Of a stretch of 64,000 bases of DNA, positions 34,495-47,944 are shown in pieces (position 1 is the stretch's first letter; each line of letters begins with the position of its first letter). The position numbers and the translations under genes were made by a program. The notes below the pieces were generated by a model, which was not told where the DNA came from, searched no databases, and saw nothing but the letters and a program-made list of their open reading frames with translations. The stretch comes from Megamerina dolium. Its lineage: Eukaryota > Arthropoda > Insecta > Diptera > Megamerinidae. The DNA lies in NCBI GenBank assembly GCA_963854835.1, contig OY978530.1:38850251-38914250 (forward strand), given 5' to 3'.

Positions 34495-36459
34495 GTTATG
34501 GTACCTTTTACCATTTTGTCCGATTTTAATAGTCGTTGTTGCTGGACTGTCCACATGTATCACTTCGTATGGTCCAGTCCAGATGGGACTAAATTTATTT
34601 TTCGTACTCTGATTTCTCAGTAATTCTTTATCACCCATTTTAAAAATTATAGGGTGGATCCCTTTGTCGTATTGAATTTTAGCTGATTTCTTTTCTTTGT
34701 CCTGATTTTCCCTTACTAACTCGTGTGACCTTTGTAGTTGGTATTTTCATACCTTATTTTGATCATCTGTATTGTACAGAGGTGATCTTTAGTTTTTAGG
34801 TTTGTCGGCATATCGATATTGAAACCGTATAGGACACTAAATGATGTACGTTTCGTCGAAGTATGTATAGTGTTATTGTGTACGTGCATCGCTGATGCTA
34901 AACATTGGTCCCCATTTGACCCATCTTCTTTAACAAAACTCCTAAGATATTCTGCTAAAGGTCTGTGGCTCCTTTCTAAAGAACCATTTGCTTGTGGATG
35001 GTACGGTGTTAGTTGGTACGATGTAGTTTTTTAACACCCAGCATCTCGCATGTATCAGAAAACAGTTTCGAAGTGAAATGTGTACCATTATCAGTCACAA
35101 AAATTTTTGGTATGTTATATCGCGCAATAACTTCGTTGTAAAACGCTTTTGCTACCGTGCTAGCTTCAGCATCTGGTATAGCTACACAAATAAAAAATTT
35201 GGAAAAATCATCTTGAAATGTAAGTATGTATTTGTTTCCAGATGTCGTCTCTGGAAGAATTCCTACCATGTCCATATATACCTTTTCAAATGTCTTAGAT
35301 GGTGTATCAGTTAATATCATTGGCATTTTTGTGAGCCTTGAGCTCTTGTTAGTTTGACATTTTTTACAATTTTTAACATATTCTTTAATCTGGCTTCTCA
35401 TATTTTTCCACCTGTACTGTCTTCTAATCCTGAAATAAGTTTTCAAAGCGCCCTGATGCCCTCCTAAAGGTGAATCATGGAAGTTGCGAAGTATCGTCGA
35501 TATATCTTTTTCATCAGTGAGAAGTTCGGCATTCTTGTTCTCCTGATTTTCTGCATTTTCATCTAGTTCTAACTCGTCATCAGAGCTTTCATGAGGATCT
35601 TCTTCTTCTTTCTAAACCTAGAAATGCTTAAACATCTTTCTTATTTTTTGGCACAGGAACATTTTTAACACATTCCACCTTACCAGGGTCTGCTAACGCT
35701 CCATCCTCAGTGCATTTATGGCCTAGGTAAATTATCTCTTTTCGTAGAAACTGGCACTTTTTTGTATTTAACTTCAAGTTATGTTTACGTTAAAGTCCAA
35801 ATACTCTTCGTCAACGCGACTCATGTTGTGCCAAGTTCCGACCATAGACGACGATGTCATCCAAGTAGACAAAACAATCTATACCTTGAAGTCCTGTTAG
35901 TACATGGTTCATTAGTCTTTAGAAGGTGACAAGGGCGCGTGTCAAACTGAAAGGCATTCTATTAAATTCATACTGCCCAATGCCTGTACTAAAAGCCGTT
36001 TTTTCTGTCAGCCTTTTCCATCAGTACTTGATGGTACCCTCTGTCATGGTGGGTAGTCAAGGGTAGTGAAATATTTGCAATGTTTTAGCTGATCTAATAT
36101 TTCATCTATTCGGCGAATTGGAAAAATTTGTTTGATTGTGGTGTCGTTTAATTTTCTGAAATCTATCGCTACCCTCCATTTTCTTTTGCCATCTTCTCCC
36201 GCTTTCTTTGAAACTAAGAATTTTGGAGAATTCCAAGGAGATGAGCTGGGAATAATTACTCCATCTTCCAACGTTTTACCTGCCTATTGATTTCTTCTTT
36301 GTGCACGTTTGATAGTATGTACTGTCTATGATTGGTTGACACCAGATCTGTCTTTACTGGTATTGTGTGCATAACACCTGCTGTATAAGACAATCAATCG
36401 TCTTCTAAGATAAATAAATCATGGAATGACCTAAATATGTAATGACATACATCTCTTCC
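34495..36459 (-). pseudogene. pol: Gypsy family G2, copy B: RT and integrase
   Basis: The RT front (36044-36271) differs from copy A by one residue in 75. It ends at the same small duplication ('FTTLDYPP' then stop). RT core scraps follow to about 35640. RNase H is missing, and the sequence then joins 'ESSDDELELDENAEN' and an integrase that is better preserved than in copy A. That integrase has 'YVKNCKKCQTNK', 'VYMDMVGILPETTSG' and 'DNGTHFTSKLF' (35009-35446). The C-terminal GPY module 'SPIWTGPYEVIHVDSP' lies at about 34500-34640. At 36459 the G2 sequence stops abruptly against BEL sequence. Confidence 0.82.
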
Positions 36460-36844
36460 GAGTTACGATTCCCTTGGCGGTGCGAATATCGGCGACACGT
36501 ACATGAGAATCGGGACCAATATATGTTTTTTGCACTCGTTCGAGTCTCCATTCGTTCGGAGGTAAGTGCTCTTTACGTATGACTACTAAATCGCCGATGC
36601 GAATGTCATTCTTTGGTGACTGCCATTTCGTACGTTTATGCAGTTCCTTAAGGTACTCCTCCTTCCACCGTAGGCAGAAGGATTGGTGAATTACCTTAAG
36701 GCGTTGCCATCTATTAATCACACTTAAGGGTTGGTCTGAGACATTAGGCTCGGCCGGTGCCAATAAAGCCGAACCGATCAAAAAATGACCCGGTGTAAGG
36801 GGGGATAAGTCTGCAGGGTTGTCAGACATAGGACTTATAGGCCT
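36431..36844 (-). pseudogene. BEL element 1: integrase C-terminal domain
   Basis: It encodes 'LSPLTPGHFLIGSALLAP', then 'RWQRLKVIHQSFCLRWKEEY' and 'RIGDLVVIRKEHLPPNEWRL', then 'VADIRTAKGIVTR'. This is the DUF5641-type tail of BEL/Pao integrase. It follows the integrase core at 36845-38146, with a stop between them. The last eight codons run into G2 sequence, so the BEL 3' end is lost. Confidence 0.85.
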
Positions 36845-38383
36845 CTAGTTGAGACATGCCTCTATGCGGGAGAGTAACGTGCTAAATTCCTCAAGAGTGT
36901 ATTTCAGATTGGGTGGAAGCTTCTTCAAATGGGCCTTGAAGCTTTTAACACCAGCTTCCCATAGCCCTCCCATATGGGGAGCTCCAGCAGGAATAAATCG
37001 CCATTCCAAATCCTGATGGCTATGGGAAGATTCTACGTGCTCACGTATGTTACGTAGAAACCTTTCGTTCTCAGCTAGCAGAACACGAGAAACACCAACG
37101 AAAAAAGTTCCGTTGTCGGAAAATATTAACGACGGACATCCACGACGGGAAAAGAAACGGGTAAATGCCGCAAGAAATGTAGGCGTGGTCATGTCACTCG
37201 TTGCTTCCAAATGTATTGCTTTCGTGGCAAAACACACGAATACGCAAACATAACCTTTTGTGATACGGCATGCGCGACCAATATATGCCTTAATATCAAA
37301 CGGACCGGCGAGATCTACACCAGTCGTAGCAAAGGGTTTTGAGAGAGAGGTACGTTCGGGAGGTAACGCTGCCATTATCTGTGAATAATGCTTCTGCTTC
37401 TCAAGTACACATATTTTGCACTTGTGTACCGTAGTCTTCACTAGGTTCTTTAATTTTGGAACCCAATACTCTAATCGGATTAGACGCAAAAGCAGCTGAT
37501 TAGCGCTGTGCATGGATACCAAATGCACAAACTCGAGCAACAATCGAGTAAAACGTCCAGCATATGGGAGAATTATAGGGAATCTCTTTCTGTAAGAGAG
37601 AGCCGGGGAATGAACCAATCGTCCATTCATTCGCATTATTCCACTTGAATCGAGAAACAGATTAAGCGGGAGTAGATCACTCTTTCGTGGAATTGCGATC
37701 TTTTTGGACAAATCAGCGTATTCATTGGAAAAATGCCGCATTTGGCACAACACAATGAGCTTATTGCGGATGAAAGCTATCTCTCCAGACGAAATGTTTA
37801 GGGAATTGAAACAATATTGGCCTCGTTTAGATGGGTTACAATTGTGATAAAATCGCAATATATATGATATTACGCGAAGTGCGCGTGGGAGAGTGGAAAA
37901 CCGATCTAAAGTGTCATCGTTTTCAGCTGATCTAACGAAATGTGATTTGATCAACTTGGTTTCGGGAATATTGGCCAAATCGAGATTTGGAGTTGTGTTC
38001 GGCCAATTTGGGCGTGGCATCTTTAACCACGATGGCCCCTGCCACCATAGTTCATTATCGGCAAGTTCCTTTGCGGTGACTCCTCGTGTAGCCAGATCAG
38101 CGGGATTTTCACCAGAGCAAACATGAGACCAGTTTGAGCTACCCATCTTTTCAACGATGGATCATACACGATTTGCCACGAAGGTCGTCCAGTGACATGG
38201 TGGTTTATTAAGCCATGACAGCACGATGGTCGAGTCTGTCCAAGCGAACAAAGTATATGTCGCAATTCGTAGCTGCGGGATAACGGAATCCATCACACGA
38301 GCGAATAAATCTGCTCCGCACAGTTCCAGACGAGGAAGCGATAGGGTTTTGACGGGAGCGATACGTGATTTTGCCGCTAACAA
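36845..38383 (-). pseudogene. pol: BEL element 1: RNase H end and integrase
   Basis: The RNase H region 'SLPRLELCGADLFARVMDS' and 'FAWTDSTIVLSWLNKPP' (38162-38383) is followed by 'CSGENPADLATRGV'. The zinc region has 'CKICVLEKQ'. The integrase core has 'GVDLAGPFDIK', 'ATKAIHLEAT', 'IFSDNGTFFVG' and 'PAGAPHMGGLWEAGVKSFK', which carry the three DDE residues. The 433-codon frame at 36845-38146 is open, but a frame change separates it from the RNase H block. This is the best preserved BEL integrase in the window. Confidence 0.88.
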
Positions 38384-40024
38384 ATGGGTTTAAACTTCAC
38401 CCGTGGGATATTCCATACGCACGTATACTGCTGCTGCGTAAGCTTTCTCAGAAGCATCGCAAAAGTCATGAAATTGCAAGCTGCAGTCGAGTGAAAATTG
38501 AACGTAACGGGGAATGCGTATGGCTGTCAGATTCAGGTAATCTGACAAAAATTGTTGCCGCTTATGAAGTGTTAAGGGCTTAATCGCTTCATCCCAGTCT
38601 GTATTGTCGAGCCATAATTGTTGCATTAATATTTTTGCAACAATAATCTTGGTTGCCAACCATCCGGCAGGCTCAAATAATTTGGCAATCATTGATAAGA
38701 CCTCGCGTTTTGTAAAGAAAGCTTTATTTGGGAGGGGTATTAGGGAAAAAAGAAGCAGTCAGAGCCGGCATTCCATTGCAGTCCCAGGGTTTCTGAATCC
38801 AGTATGTGATTTGAGGGAATATTTGCTAGAACGTCTTGATGGTTCGACGTCCACTTCCTGAATTCAGCTGATTTCGTGCCGTGATAACTTCGGTCAGTGT
38901 ATCAGCTCCGGCAAGTACGTAATCTACGTACATTGAGTGCTTCAAAATATCGGAAGCAAGCGGGTTATCCATTTCATTCTCATGCGCGAGTTGCAAAAGA
39001 GTTCGTATGGCTAAATATGGACCACAGTTCACGCCGAAGGTAACAGTTTGCAGCTCAAATACCTGAAGTTCTTCATCTACAGATTTTCGAAAATATATGC
39101 GTTGGTATGGGGTTTGCTTGGGATGCACGAGAATCTGTAGATACATTTTCTCAATATCGGCGTTAAAAACGAACCGATAAAACTTCCATCCATCAAATGT
39201 GATTGAAGTATGGGACCGGTACATAATACGTCGTTAAGACTTTTGCCACTAGAAGAACGGCTCGAGGCATTGAAAACCACACGAAGTTTCGTGGTGGTAC
39301 GGTCGGGCTTCACCACCGCATGATGAGGAAGATAATATGATAAAGAGGGAACTGAGCTATTACAAGCGATTCTCTTCATGTGCCCAAGATCGAGATATTC
39401 GGCAATAACTCGATCATATTCGATCTTAAGTTGGGGATTCTTAAGTAACCGTACTTCGTTACCAAAGAATTGAGCTCGCGCCGAATTGCGCGACTCTCCT
39501 ATTGACAACTCCTCGGGAAATTCCCTTTTAAAGGGCAAGGACACAACAAAACGGCCATCTTTATTACGAAATGTGGATTTCTGGTAAGATTTTTCACAGT
39601 ACAAGTCTTCGGCTGACTTGGCATTGGTTTTTGGGAGTTCTTCGATCTCCCAGAATCGGTATATTTGACGATCGAGACTTATTTCATTATAAAATGACAA
39701 AACTGGTCCATGCTTTAGGGGGTTTGCATAACGACCAGTGATAATCCAGCCGAAAACTGTATTTTGGGCAATCAGGGTACCAAGAATGCCCTTGCGAATA
39801 CCTTCTTGTAGTATGGATAGGTAGATGTCTCCACCGAAAACCAGGTCTACTGGGGAACTTCTATGCAGATTTTCACCTGCTAACCGTAAGCCTGCTAGTT
39901 CCTTACGTAAGTTAGCAGATATGGTACAAGAAGGTAATTTTCCTGTGAGTTTGGCTAATACAAAGGCATCCACTTTAATCGTGACGCTGGGGTCAACTGG
40001 AGAACCGATCTCCAACGAACACAT
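38384..40024 (-). pseudogene. pol: BEL element 1: reverse transcriptase region
   Basis: From 40024 the frame gives the post-protease region ('GGDIYLSILQEGIRKGILGT', 'FGWIITGRY'), then RT start 'YYLPHHAVVKPDRTTTKLRV' and 'VFNASSRSSSGKSLNDVL'. A frame change at about 39200 leads to 'FNADIEKMYLQILVHP' and 'MYVDYVLAGADTL'. The catalytic box reads YVDY where YVDD is usual, so the second Asp is Tyr. The thumb/RNase H start 'FEPAGWLATKIIVAKILMQQ' is at 38390-38692. A short break or insertion lies at about 38700-38830. Confidence 0.85.
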
Positions 40025-40320
40025 TTTTGACGAATGCGCTGTAACGACCTCATTTAGGCTCGTAACCGTCGTCCGTACTTCGCAAATAGGGGACGCAACC
40101 TATTTCGCAGCCGCTCAGACATAAACGTAGCTTCCGAACCGGAATCGATAAGCGCTCGAGCTATAAAGGAGTTGTTGTGGTGCCGAATGTGTACCAGGGC
40201 TGTTCCCAATAGCACTGCATGGTTTTGTGTCGGATGGCTTGTAGAATCCAAAGACTTTTCGTGTTTTTCTTGTGTAGCAAGTTGTAATTGGGATGCAAAC
40301 GCATTGTGAGCTTATTCCGC
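40025..40320 (-). pseudogene. pol: BEL element 1: protease
   Basis: It encodes 'VLLGTALVHIRHHNNSFIAR', then 'ALIDSGSEATFMSERL' with the aspartic protease DSG triad. A frame break near 40054 separates it from the downstream pol frame. Confidence 0.82.
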
Positions 40321-41450
40321 TGACTTTGTAGTGGGAGTAACTACAGGAGTTGCGTCGCGACGGGAGTCAAGGGGTTCGGCTGTCCTATGAAGCAATGAAT
40401 GATGCCTCTTTTTGCATGATGAGCAAGTAAATGGGCTCTTGCACTTACTAAAATCGTGGGAATTGGCAAAACAATTGGAACAGAGCTAGTGCCTTCTGAC
40501 GACATTATAACGTTCTTCTATTGACAACTTTAAGAAATCGGGACATGAGCGAAGAGGATGTGAATTTCTGCATAGTGGGCAACTGCGAGTCACAACGTTG
40601 TTGTGATAAATGCCGACCTTCTTGGAAGCCGTTGGAGGACTGTACGATCGCCTAGGGGGGTCGAACCGACCGTGTTGTCGATTCGCGGGCTGGCTAAATG
40701 GCCGACTCTGTGGCTGAGTTGCCGAGAACCACTTCTGATATCGGAGACCGATTCCAAGGTCTGATACCGTTCTGTTAAAAAGGCGTCGAAGTCACTCCAC
40801 TTCGGGATTTCTCGTTTATTTTTCAGAGACTGCTCCCGAAGAAACAGAGTCGTGTCGGGAATCTTCGTCGAACACAAATAGACGAAAATTGCATCCCAAT
40901 GAGAGGTGTCAATCTTCAACAGCATCAGATGTGTGATGCTGTCGTTTATCGTGCTGTCGTTGTAGTCTTTTCAGGTTTGGGCCGGTTTCTTGGGTTACCG
41001 CCTGGAGATTGAAAAGAGATTTCAACTGTAAGTTGACGAGAATCCTCTTGTTTTCATATCTCTCCTCGAGATTGTGCCATGTTAGTGCGAAGCCATCATT
41101 TGTCAAGGGAGTAGACTGAATGATATTATGTGCTTCGCCTCGGGTTTTCTGAAGCAAGTGGTATAATTTTTCCACTGGCGACAGCCGGGGGTTATTGCGA
41201 TAAAAGGCCGTAAACATGTCGCGAAAACTTGGCCATGACACATAATCGCTAGAAAAGCATGCTGTATCGCATGGAGGCAATTGAATGGAGGGGAAGGCAC
41301 GCTCAATATTATGGAGGAGAATGCAATAGGTGGAATAAACGGATGAGCGAATGGAATTGATTGGAAGGGATAGGAATAGGGATAAAGTGAACATGGAATA
41401 ACAAGCAGATCGATAGGGTTGCCAGACCATCCATCCACTCATTCACTCCA
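40321..41450 (-). pseudogene. gag: BEL element 1: gag
   Basis: It contains 'DYVSWPSFRDMFTAFYRNNP' and 'LSPVEKLYHLLQKTRGEA' (the DUF1759-type region), then 'TSHWDAIFVYLCSTKIPDTT', then CCHC knuckles 'CPLCRNSHPLRSC', 'CSNCFANSHDFSKC' and 'CSSCKKRHHSLLH' between about 40390 and 40580. Frames change near 40920 and 40590. The N-terminus appears to be replaced by unrelated sequence upstream of about 41330. Confidence 0.84.
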
Positions 41451-42837
41451 GTTCACTTTGGGAGTCCGCGTATCTTTTGCTGGCGTAGACATAGGGGAAC
41501 ATTACAATTTCGATGGAGGAACGCATGCAGGAAGCAGCACGAGGATAACACCACGAACGGGATGGCAATAGAACGACTTCTTCAATGCGGATGTTTTTCG
41601 ATCTTCAGAAAAATGGTTGCTAAGCTCGACAATAGCGGTAAGTGATTAAGTTCAATGAGTGTGGTTCAAAACTCCTCACGGTAATAGGAGCCATTCAGTC
41701 TAATGTAGGGAAGTGACAAAAATCCTTAGGGAGAGATGACATATGTTAAATGATGTGTGAAACGAATGTTGATTGCTAAATGTGTTGATTGATGAATACT
41801 GATTGTGGGCTGTTGATTGATGACTCTTGAGTGATGACTGTTGATTGTTGAATGTACGTATCTCATCAAAATAGTGTAATAAATGTATCAGATCTACTTT
41901 TAGAATAGTGATCTGCCAGAACTTGCTGTGGGTATTTCCAAAGTACACAATTTACTCTTCCTTCCGTCGTAGACAGAAGGATTTGTTGAGTGTATACAGA
42001 TATAAGATCTGGTCGTAGACCAGATTTATGGGAGATATATATCTTTCTTCGAGATTTTAGATTTGAGGGATTGGCAGAACAGGTAATGCTTCCGTGTGAG
42101 TGAGTGTTACGGGTTCATGATAGTTCGATCGTCAACTCGGTTCATGAATATGCAGCAAATAATGGGGAATACGGGATTATACATATTGTGGTCCTTCGAG
42201 CCGGATCGGCTCACAACGATTAGTAAGCAAATCTTGCCATCCAGGTACGTGTATTGTCTATACTTCGTATACATTACACAGGATTTGGGTACAAATCTCC
42301 CCTGCATATATCGTATGCAAGAAATATATCGAGGTATTAGTTGTTTCACCAAGTGACTTCTCACTCTAATATAAAAAATTATCTCTACGAGAGTTACAAA
42401 TACGTATATTGTTTTGCACAACAACTAATGGAAAGACTATTGAATTTCGTATTCTTAGTTTTGGTTTGGTTTGGTTTGATATACATACAACTACACTTCC
42501 CCAACATAAATTGTTGCTTTTCCCTTACGATCATTAGTATATTGATGATAATAAAAGTCATTACGAACATCTGGTTTGCAATATAGAAACAATTGCATAC
42601 ATATTTCGTTTTATTTCTAATTTGGGTTTGTTTTCTATATTCAGAAGAACAACCACTGTGTTTTTGCACAAATTCTCTTGTTATTATTCGTTGTTGTTGA
42701 CATAAGTACCCGTCATTTATATTAAATCTGCCTTCGCTCTTATATACATAAACATCAACAACAAACAAGTACATCCAAAATCAAGCAAGAAAGGTATTTC
42801 GTCATTATAAAATAAAATGTTTTTTTTTATCTGTTAA
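41451..42837. other. Unassigned, possible BEL leader or LTR debris
   Basis: No coding region was recognised. It holds a degenerate TGTTGATTGA-type simple repeat (41750-41850). The motif GGTTCATGATAGTTCGAT (42113) has a near-copy at 45071, and CTGGTCGTAGACCA occurs at both 42012 and 44694. These shared motifs suggest that both places carry the same repeat, perhaps a BEL LTR, but no clear ends were found. Confidence 0.35.
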
Positions 42838-43885
42838 GGAGCTGTTAAGAAGCGGTACAGAGAGAAAAGGAGTGCAGCGAGACGTGTTTTCAGGCGCAAG
42901 AAGAGGGAGTTGAAAAGACGCGAGTGTGAGGAGATAGAGATGTGCGGCGAAGATCAAGTGCCTTAGTGCAGGTTTAAATCCCGAAGCCTCTTCCTGCCGT
43001 GATGGAAATGGAAATCCGATTACGGATGTCCAGAGCGTACTGAGTGTATGGAGGGAACACTACTTCAATTAACTGAATGGCGATGCTACGAACAATTCCG
43101 CCAGTGGAGGAGATTGCCTGAACACTTCAATTACGGATGATGGTGTTGATGTTTCACCTCCCGACCATGATGTGGTTAAAACAGCCATAATGTGGCTGAA
43201 GAACAACAAAGCAGCAGGTGCAGATGGCCTGCCTGCCGAGTTGTTTAAGCTGCTCACCAGCACGCAGCAGCTTATGAGCTGAATATGGTCGGGTGAAAGC
43301 ATGCCCGATGATTGGAGGGTCAGTGTTCTCTGCCCCATACATAAGAAAGAAAACCCCACAATTTGCGCCAATTATCATGGCATAAGTCTCCTGAGCATCG
43401 CATACAGTGTGGCTTCATACCGAGAAAATTCACCATCGATGATATTGACATAATCGGTATCAACTCGCGAGCAGTAAGTGCAGCATTCTCTGAATTGGAA
43501 CAAGGGTTAGAGTTTTCGAGAGAAAAGTTCTGAGCAGGATCTTCGGACCTATTTGCATTTATGGCGAGAATCGAGTAAGGTACAACGATGAGCTGAATGA
43601 GCTTTATGCTGAAATTGACACAGTCAGGCGAATCAAAATCCAGCAGCTGTGCTGGCTAGGTTATGTCTAGTGAATTGAAGAAGACGCTCCAGCGAAGAGG
43701 GTATTTAATTTGTCACTTTGAGGCAGACGAAGAGGAAGACCAAACCTCCGTTGGAAGGACCAAATGTTGGTCCTGGTGGCGCTTGGAATATCCAATTGGC
43801 GCCAGGATATTCCAAGCGAAGAACAGAGAAGACTGGCGCCGCAGAATATATTCGGCTTACATGGATCATCGGTTGTTATGGCCAC
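42838..43885 (+). pseudogene. RTE-type LINE: RT start and C-terminus
   Basis: The plus strand has 'DVVKTAIMWLKNNKAAGADG', 'LPAELFKLL', 'SMPDDWRVSVLCPIHKKENP' and 'ANYHGISLLSIAY', the RT fingers of RTE/BovB-like LINEs. After a gap it has 'VFERKVLSRIFGP', '[14 protein letters not shown]' and '[15 protein letters not shown]', the usual C-terminus. The RT catalytic core is deleted. A TA-rich microsatellite follows directly at the 3' end, as is usual for RTE elements. Confidence 0.82.
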
Positions 43886-43892
43886 ATAAGAA

Positions 43893-45900
<2,008 letters not shown>

Positions 45901-46114
45901 GAGAGGCCTCTAGTTGAGGAACCACTAGGTACTAGACGATATGAGCATAGATTTTGTCAAAGTGGCTTCACTGAGGAATGAGTTTTCAAATGGGTCAACG
46001 ACCATGTTCATAACCCCTGTTGCCTTAACACGATCCATAGGAGTACAGCAGTAATGAAATGATACTCGGTACTGTATGGACTCTGGACGTGCAATCACGT
46101 AGAATACACAGGAA

Positions 46115-46590
46115 TTAATTATTATGGTCATAGAATATTAACGCAGAAAAAAAGGGACACTTTCTAGACTCATATAGAATCCAAAAGGAGCTCAGGTGCG
46201 TGCCGTGAAACGACTTGTCAATATATCTGCCGGATGTATCCAATTTACTGCACAAGACCTGTAAGGTCGAACTTTCTTTTTCGGAGAAGGAGTTGAAGCT
46301 TGTGCAGAATTGCATGTCATTTTTGTATTGTGCCTCACCCGGTACAGCAGGGAATGATGCCGTTTTCCACAAAAACGGCACGAGAGATGGCTGTAGCACT
46401 CTGCAAGAGTATGCGAAGTCGCCATGCAGCTAACGCAAAGAGAGTATTGTTTGCAATGGAAATTTTCTCGTCCATTCTAAGTTAAGATAATTTTTCACAT
46501 TGTCGGAGGGAATGCATGCCCCTACATAACGGGCAGCAAAACTTTGCAACATGGGAGTTGTATGAATCACTTTCAGAAAAGTTTTTCATG
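46115..46590 (-). pseudogene. gag: BEL gag zinc-knuckle fragment
   Basis: It encodes 'FCCPLCRGMHSLRQCEK' (about 46540), then 'SHTLAECYSHLSCRFCGKRH' (about 46370), two CCHC-type knuckles of a BEL gag. It sits downstream of a protease fragment of another BEL piece, so the order is not that of one intact element. Confidence 0.7.
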
Positions 46591-46664
46591 GAAGGAGAAG
46601 ACTAATCCGAAATGTCTTGGCTTCGGCCGATGCCGATTTTATTGTAGAACGATGGAATCGTTCT

Positions 46665-47940
46665 ACTGCATTGCGGTGGCTGAAATGGTCCGGTAATTAC
46701 CCAGCCAAAGACCGTGTTCTAAGCAATCAAGGAACCCAAATTGCCCTTACAAATTCCTTTTAGTATTACGGATGCGTAAATATCGCCACCCAGAACTAGG
46801 TCTACAGGAGAGCACTTGGTCAAATTTACATCTGCAAGCTGTAGGCTAGCCAGCTGTTCACGGAAATCTTTGGTTATCGAGCAAGAGAATAATTTTCCTG
46901 TCATCTCATACAGAATGAACGTATCAACTTTAACTGCAAATTGGGAGTCGATCGGAGAGCCGATCACCAACGAACACATCCTCGAAGAATGTGTTGTCAC
47001 TACCTCGTTCAGGCCAGTGACCTCAGTCCGAATGTCACAAGTAGGGATGTGCAACCTATTTTGTAAACGTTCAAACATCAATGTAGCCTCCGATTCCTAG
47101 TCGATCAAAGCACGAGCTACGAAAGTTGTTTTATTATGCTTGATATTTACCAGCGCGGTTCCACATAGGACCGTACTGTTTCTCTCTGGATGATGTTTGT
47201 TGTGCGACGTCGCATTACGTCCACCTTCTGACACAGCCTTCAGGTAGTATGTTAACGACAGCCGTGAATTTTCAGCAGCAGTAGCTGATGTTGAGGGCCA
47301 TTGTTATTAGTCCGTGCTGGCTGCATTCTCAACGCTGTGTAATAGGGAGTGATGCCTTTTTACATGCGAAGCATGAATATAGGCTTTTTCAGGCACTGTA
47401 CTCGTGAGAATTTGCGAAGCAATTCGTACAGAGTTTGTGCCTTTTAACTACGTAGTAGCGTTCTTCCACAGATAGCTTGAGGAAATCAGGAAAATTCGTA
47501 AATATTGCGGTTTTCTACATATTGGGCAATTGAGAGTTGTGACATTCACGTGATATGAGTGTATATTTTTGGAAATCACCGAGGAGTTTTTTGGACGCAT
47601 GGGAGAATTGGATCGACCGGGTTGCCAAGGGTGGTTGAATTGCCGATTCTGCGGCTGGCTAGGTTGCCGAGAGCCACTTCGTATGTCCAACACCGATTCA
47701 AGCGTCTAAAAGTGCTCGGTTAGAAATGCGTTGGATGCGTTCCACATCGGAAATTCCTGCTTATTCTTGATGGACTGCTTCCACAGACTCAGGATTGTGT
47801 CTGGCAGTTTCGTGGAGCACAGATACACGAAAATCGCGTCCCATTGACTTGTGTCGATATTTAGCAACTGCAAATTTGTTATGCAGTCTTTTATAGTTCT
47901 CTGTAAGCGTTTGATGTTGGATGGCATCGGAAATTGTAGT
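46665..47940 (-). pseudogene. BEL gag and protease fragment
   Basis: From 47927 it encodes 'LNIDTSQWDAIFVYLCSTKL', close to BEL element 1 ('LKIDTSHWDAIFVYLCSTKI'), then 'LDIRSGSRQPSQ'. The post-protease block 'CSLVIGSPIDSQFAVKVDTF' and 'PVDLVLGGDIYASVIL' follows (46719-47081). It breaks off at about 46665. It is a diverged relative of BEL element 1, with several frame changes. RT and integrase are absent. Confidence 0.75.
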
Positions 47941-47944
47941 ACAT

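Noticed and set aside
36431..41450. Host gene cluster because of several long open frames
   Set aside because: All frames match BEL gag, protease, RT or integrase in element order.
42107..42600. BEL LTR starting TGTTACGGGTTCATGATAG
   Set aside because: It shares motifs with 45071, but I could not find paired ends, a primer site or a target duplication, so it is kept only as a possibility.
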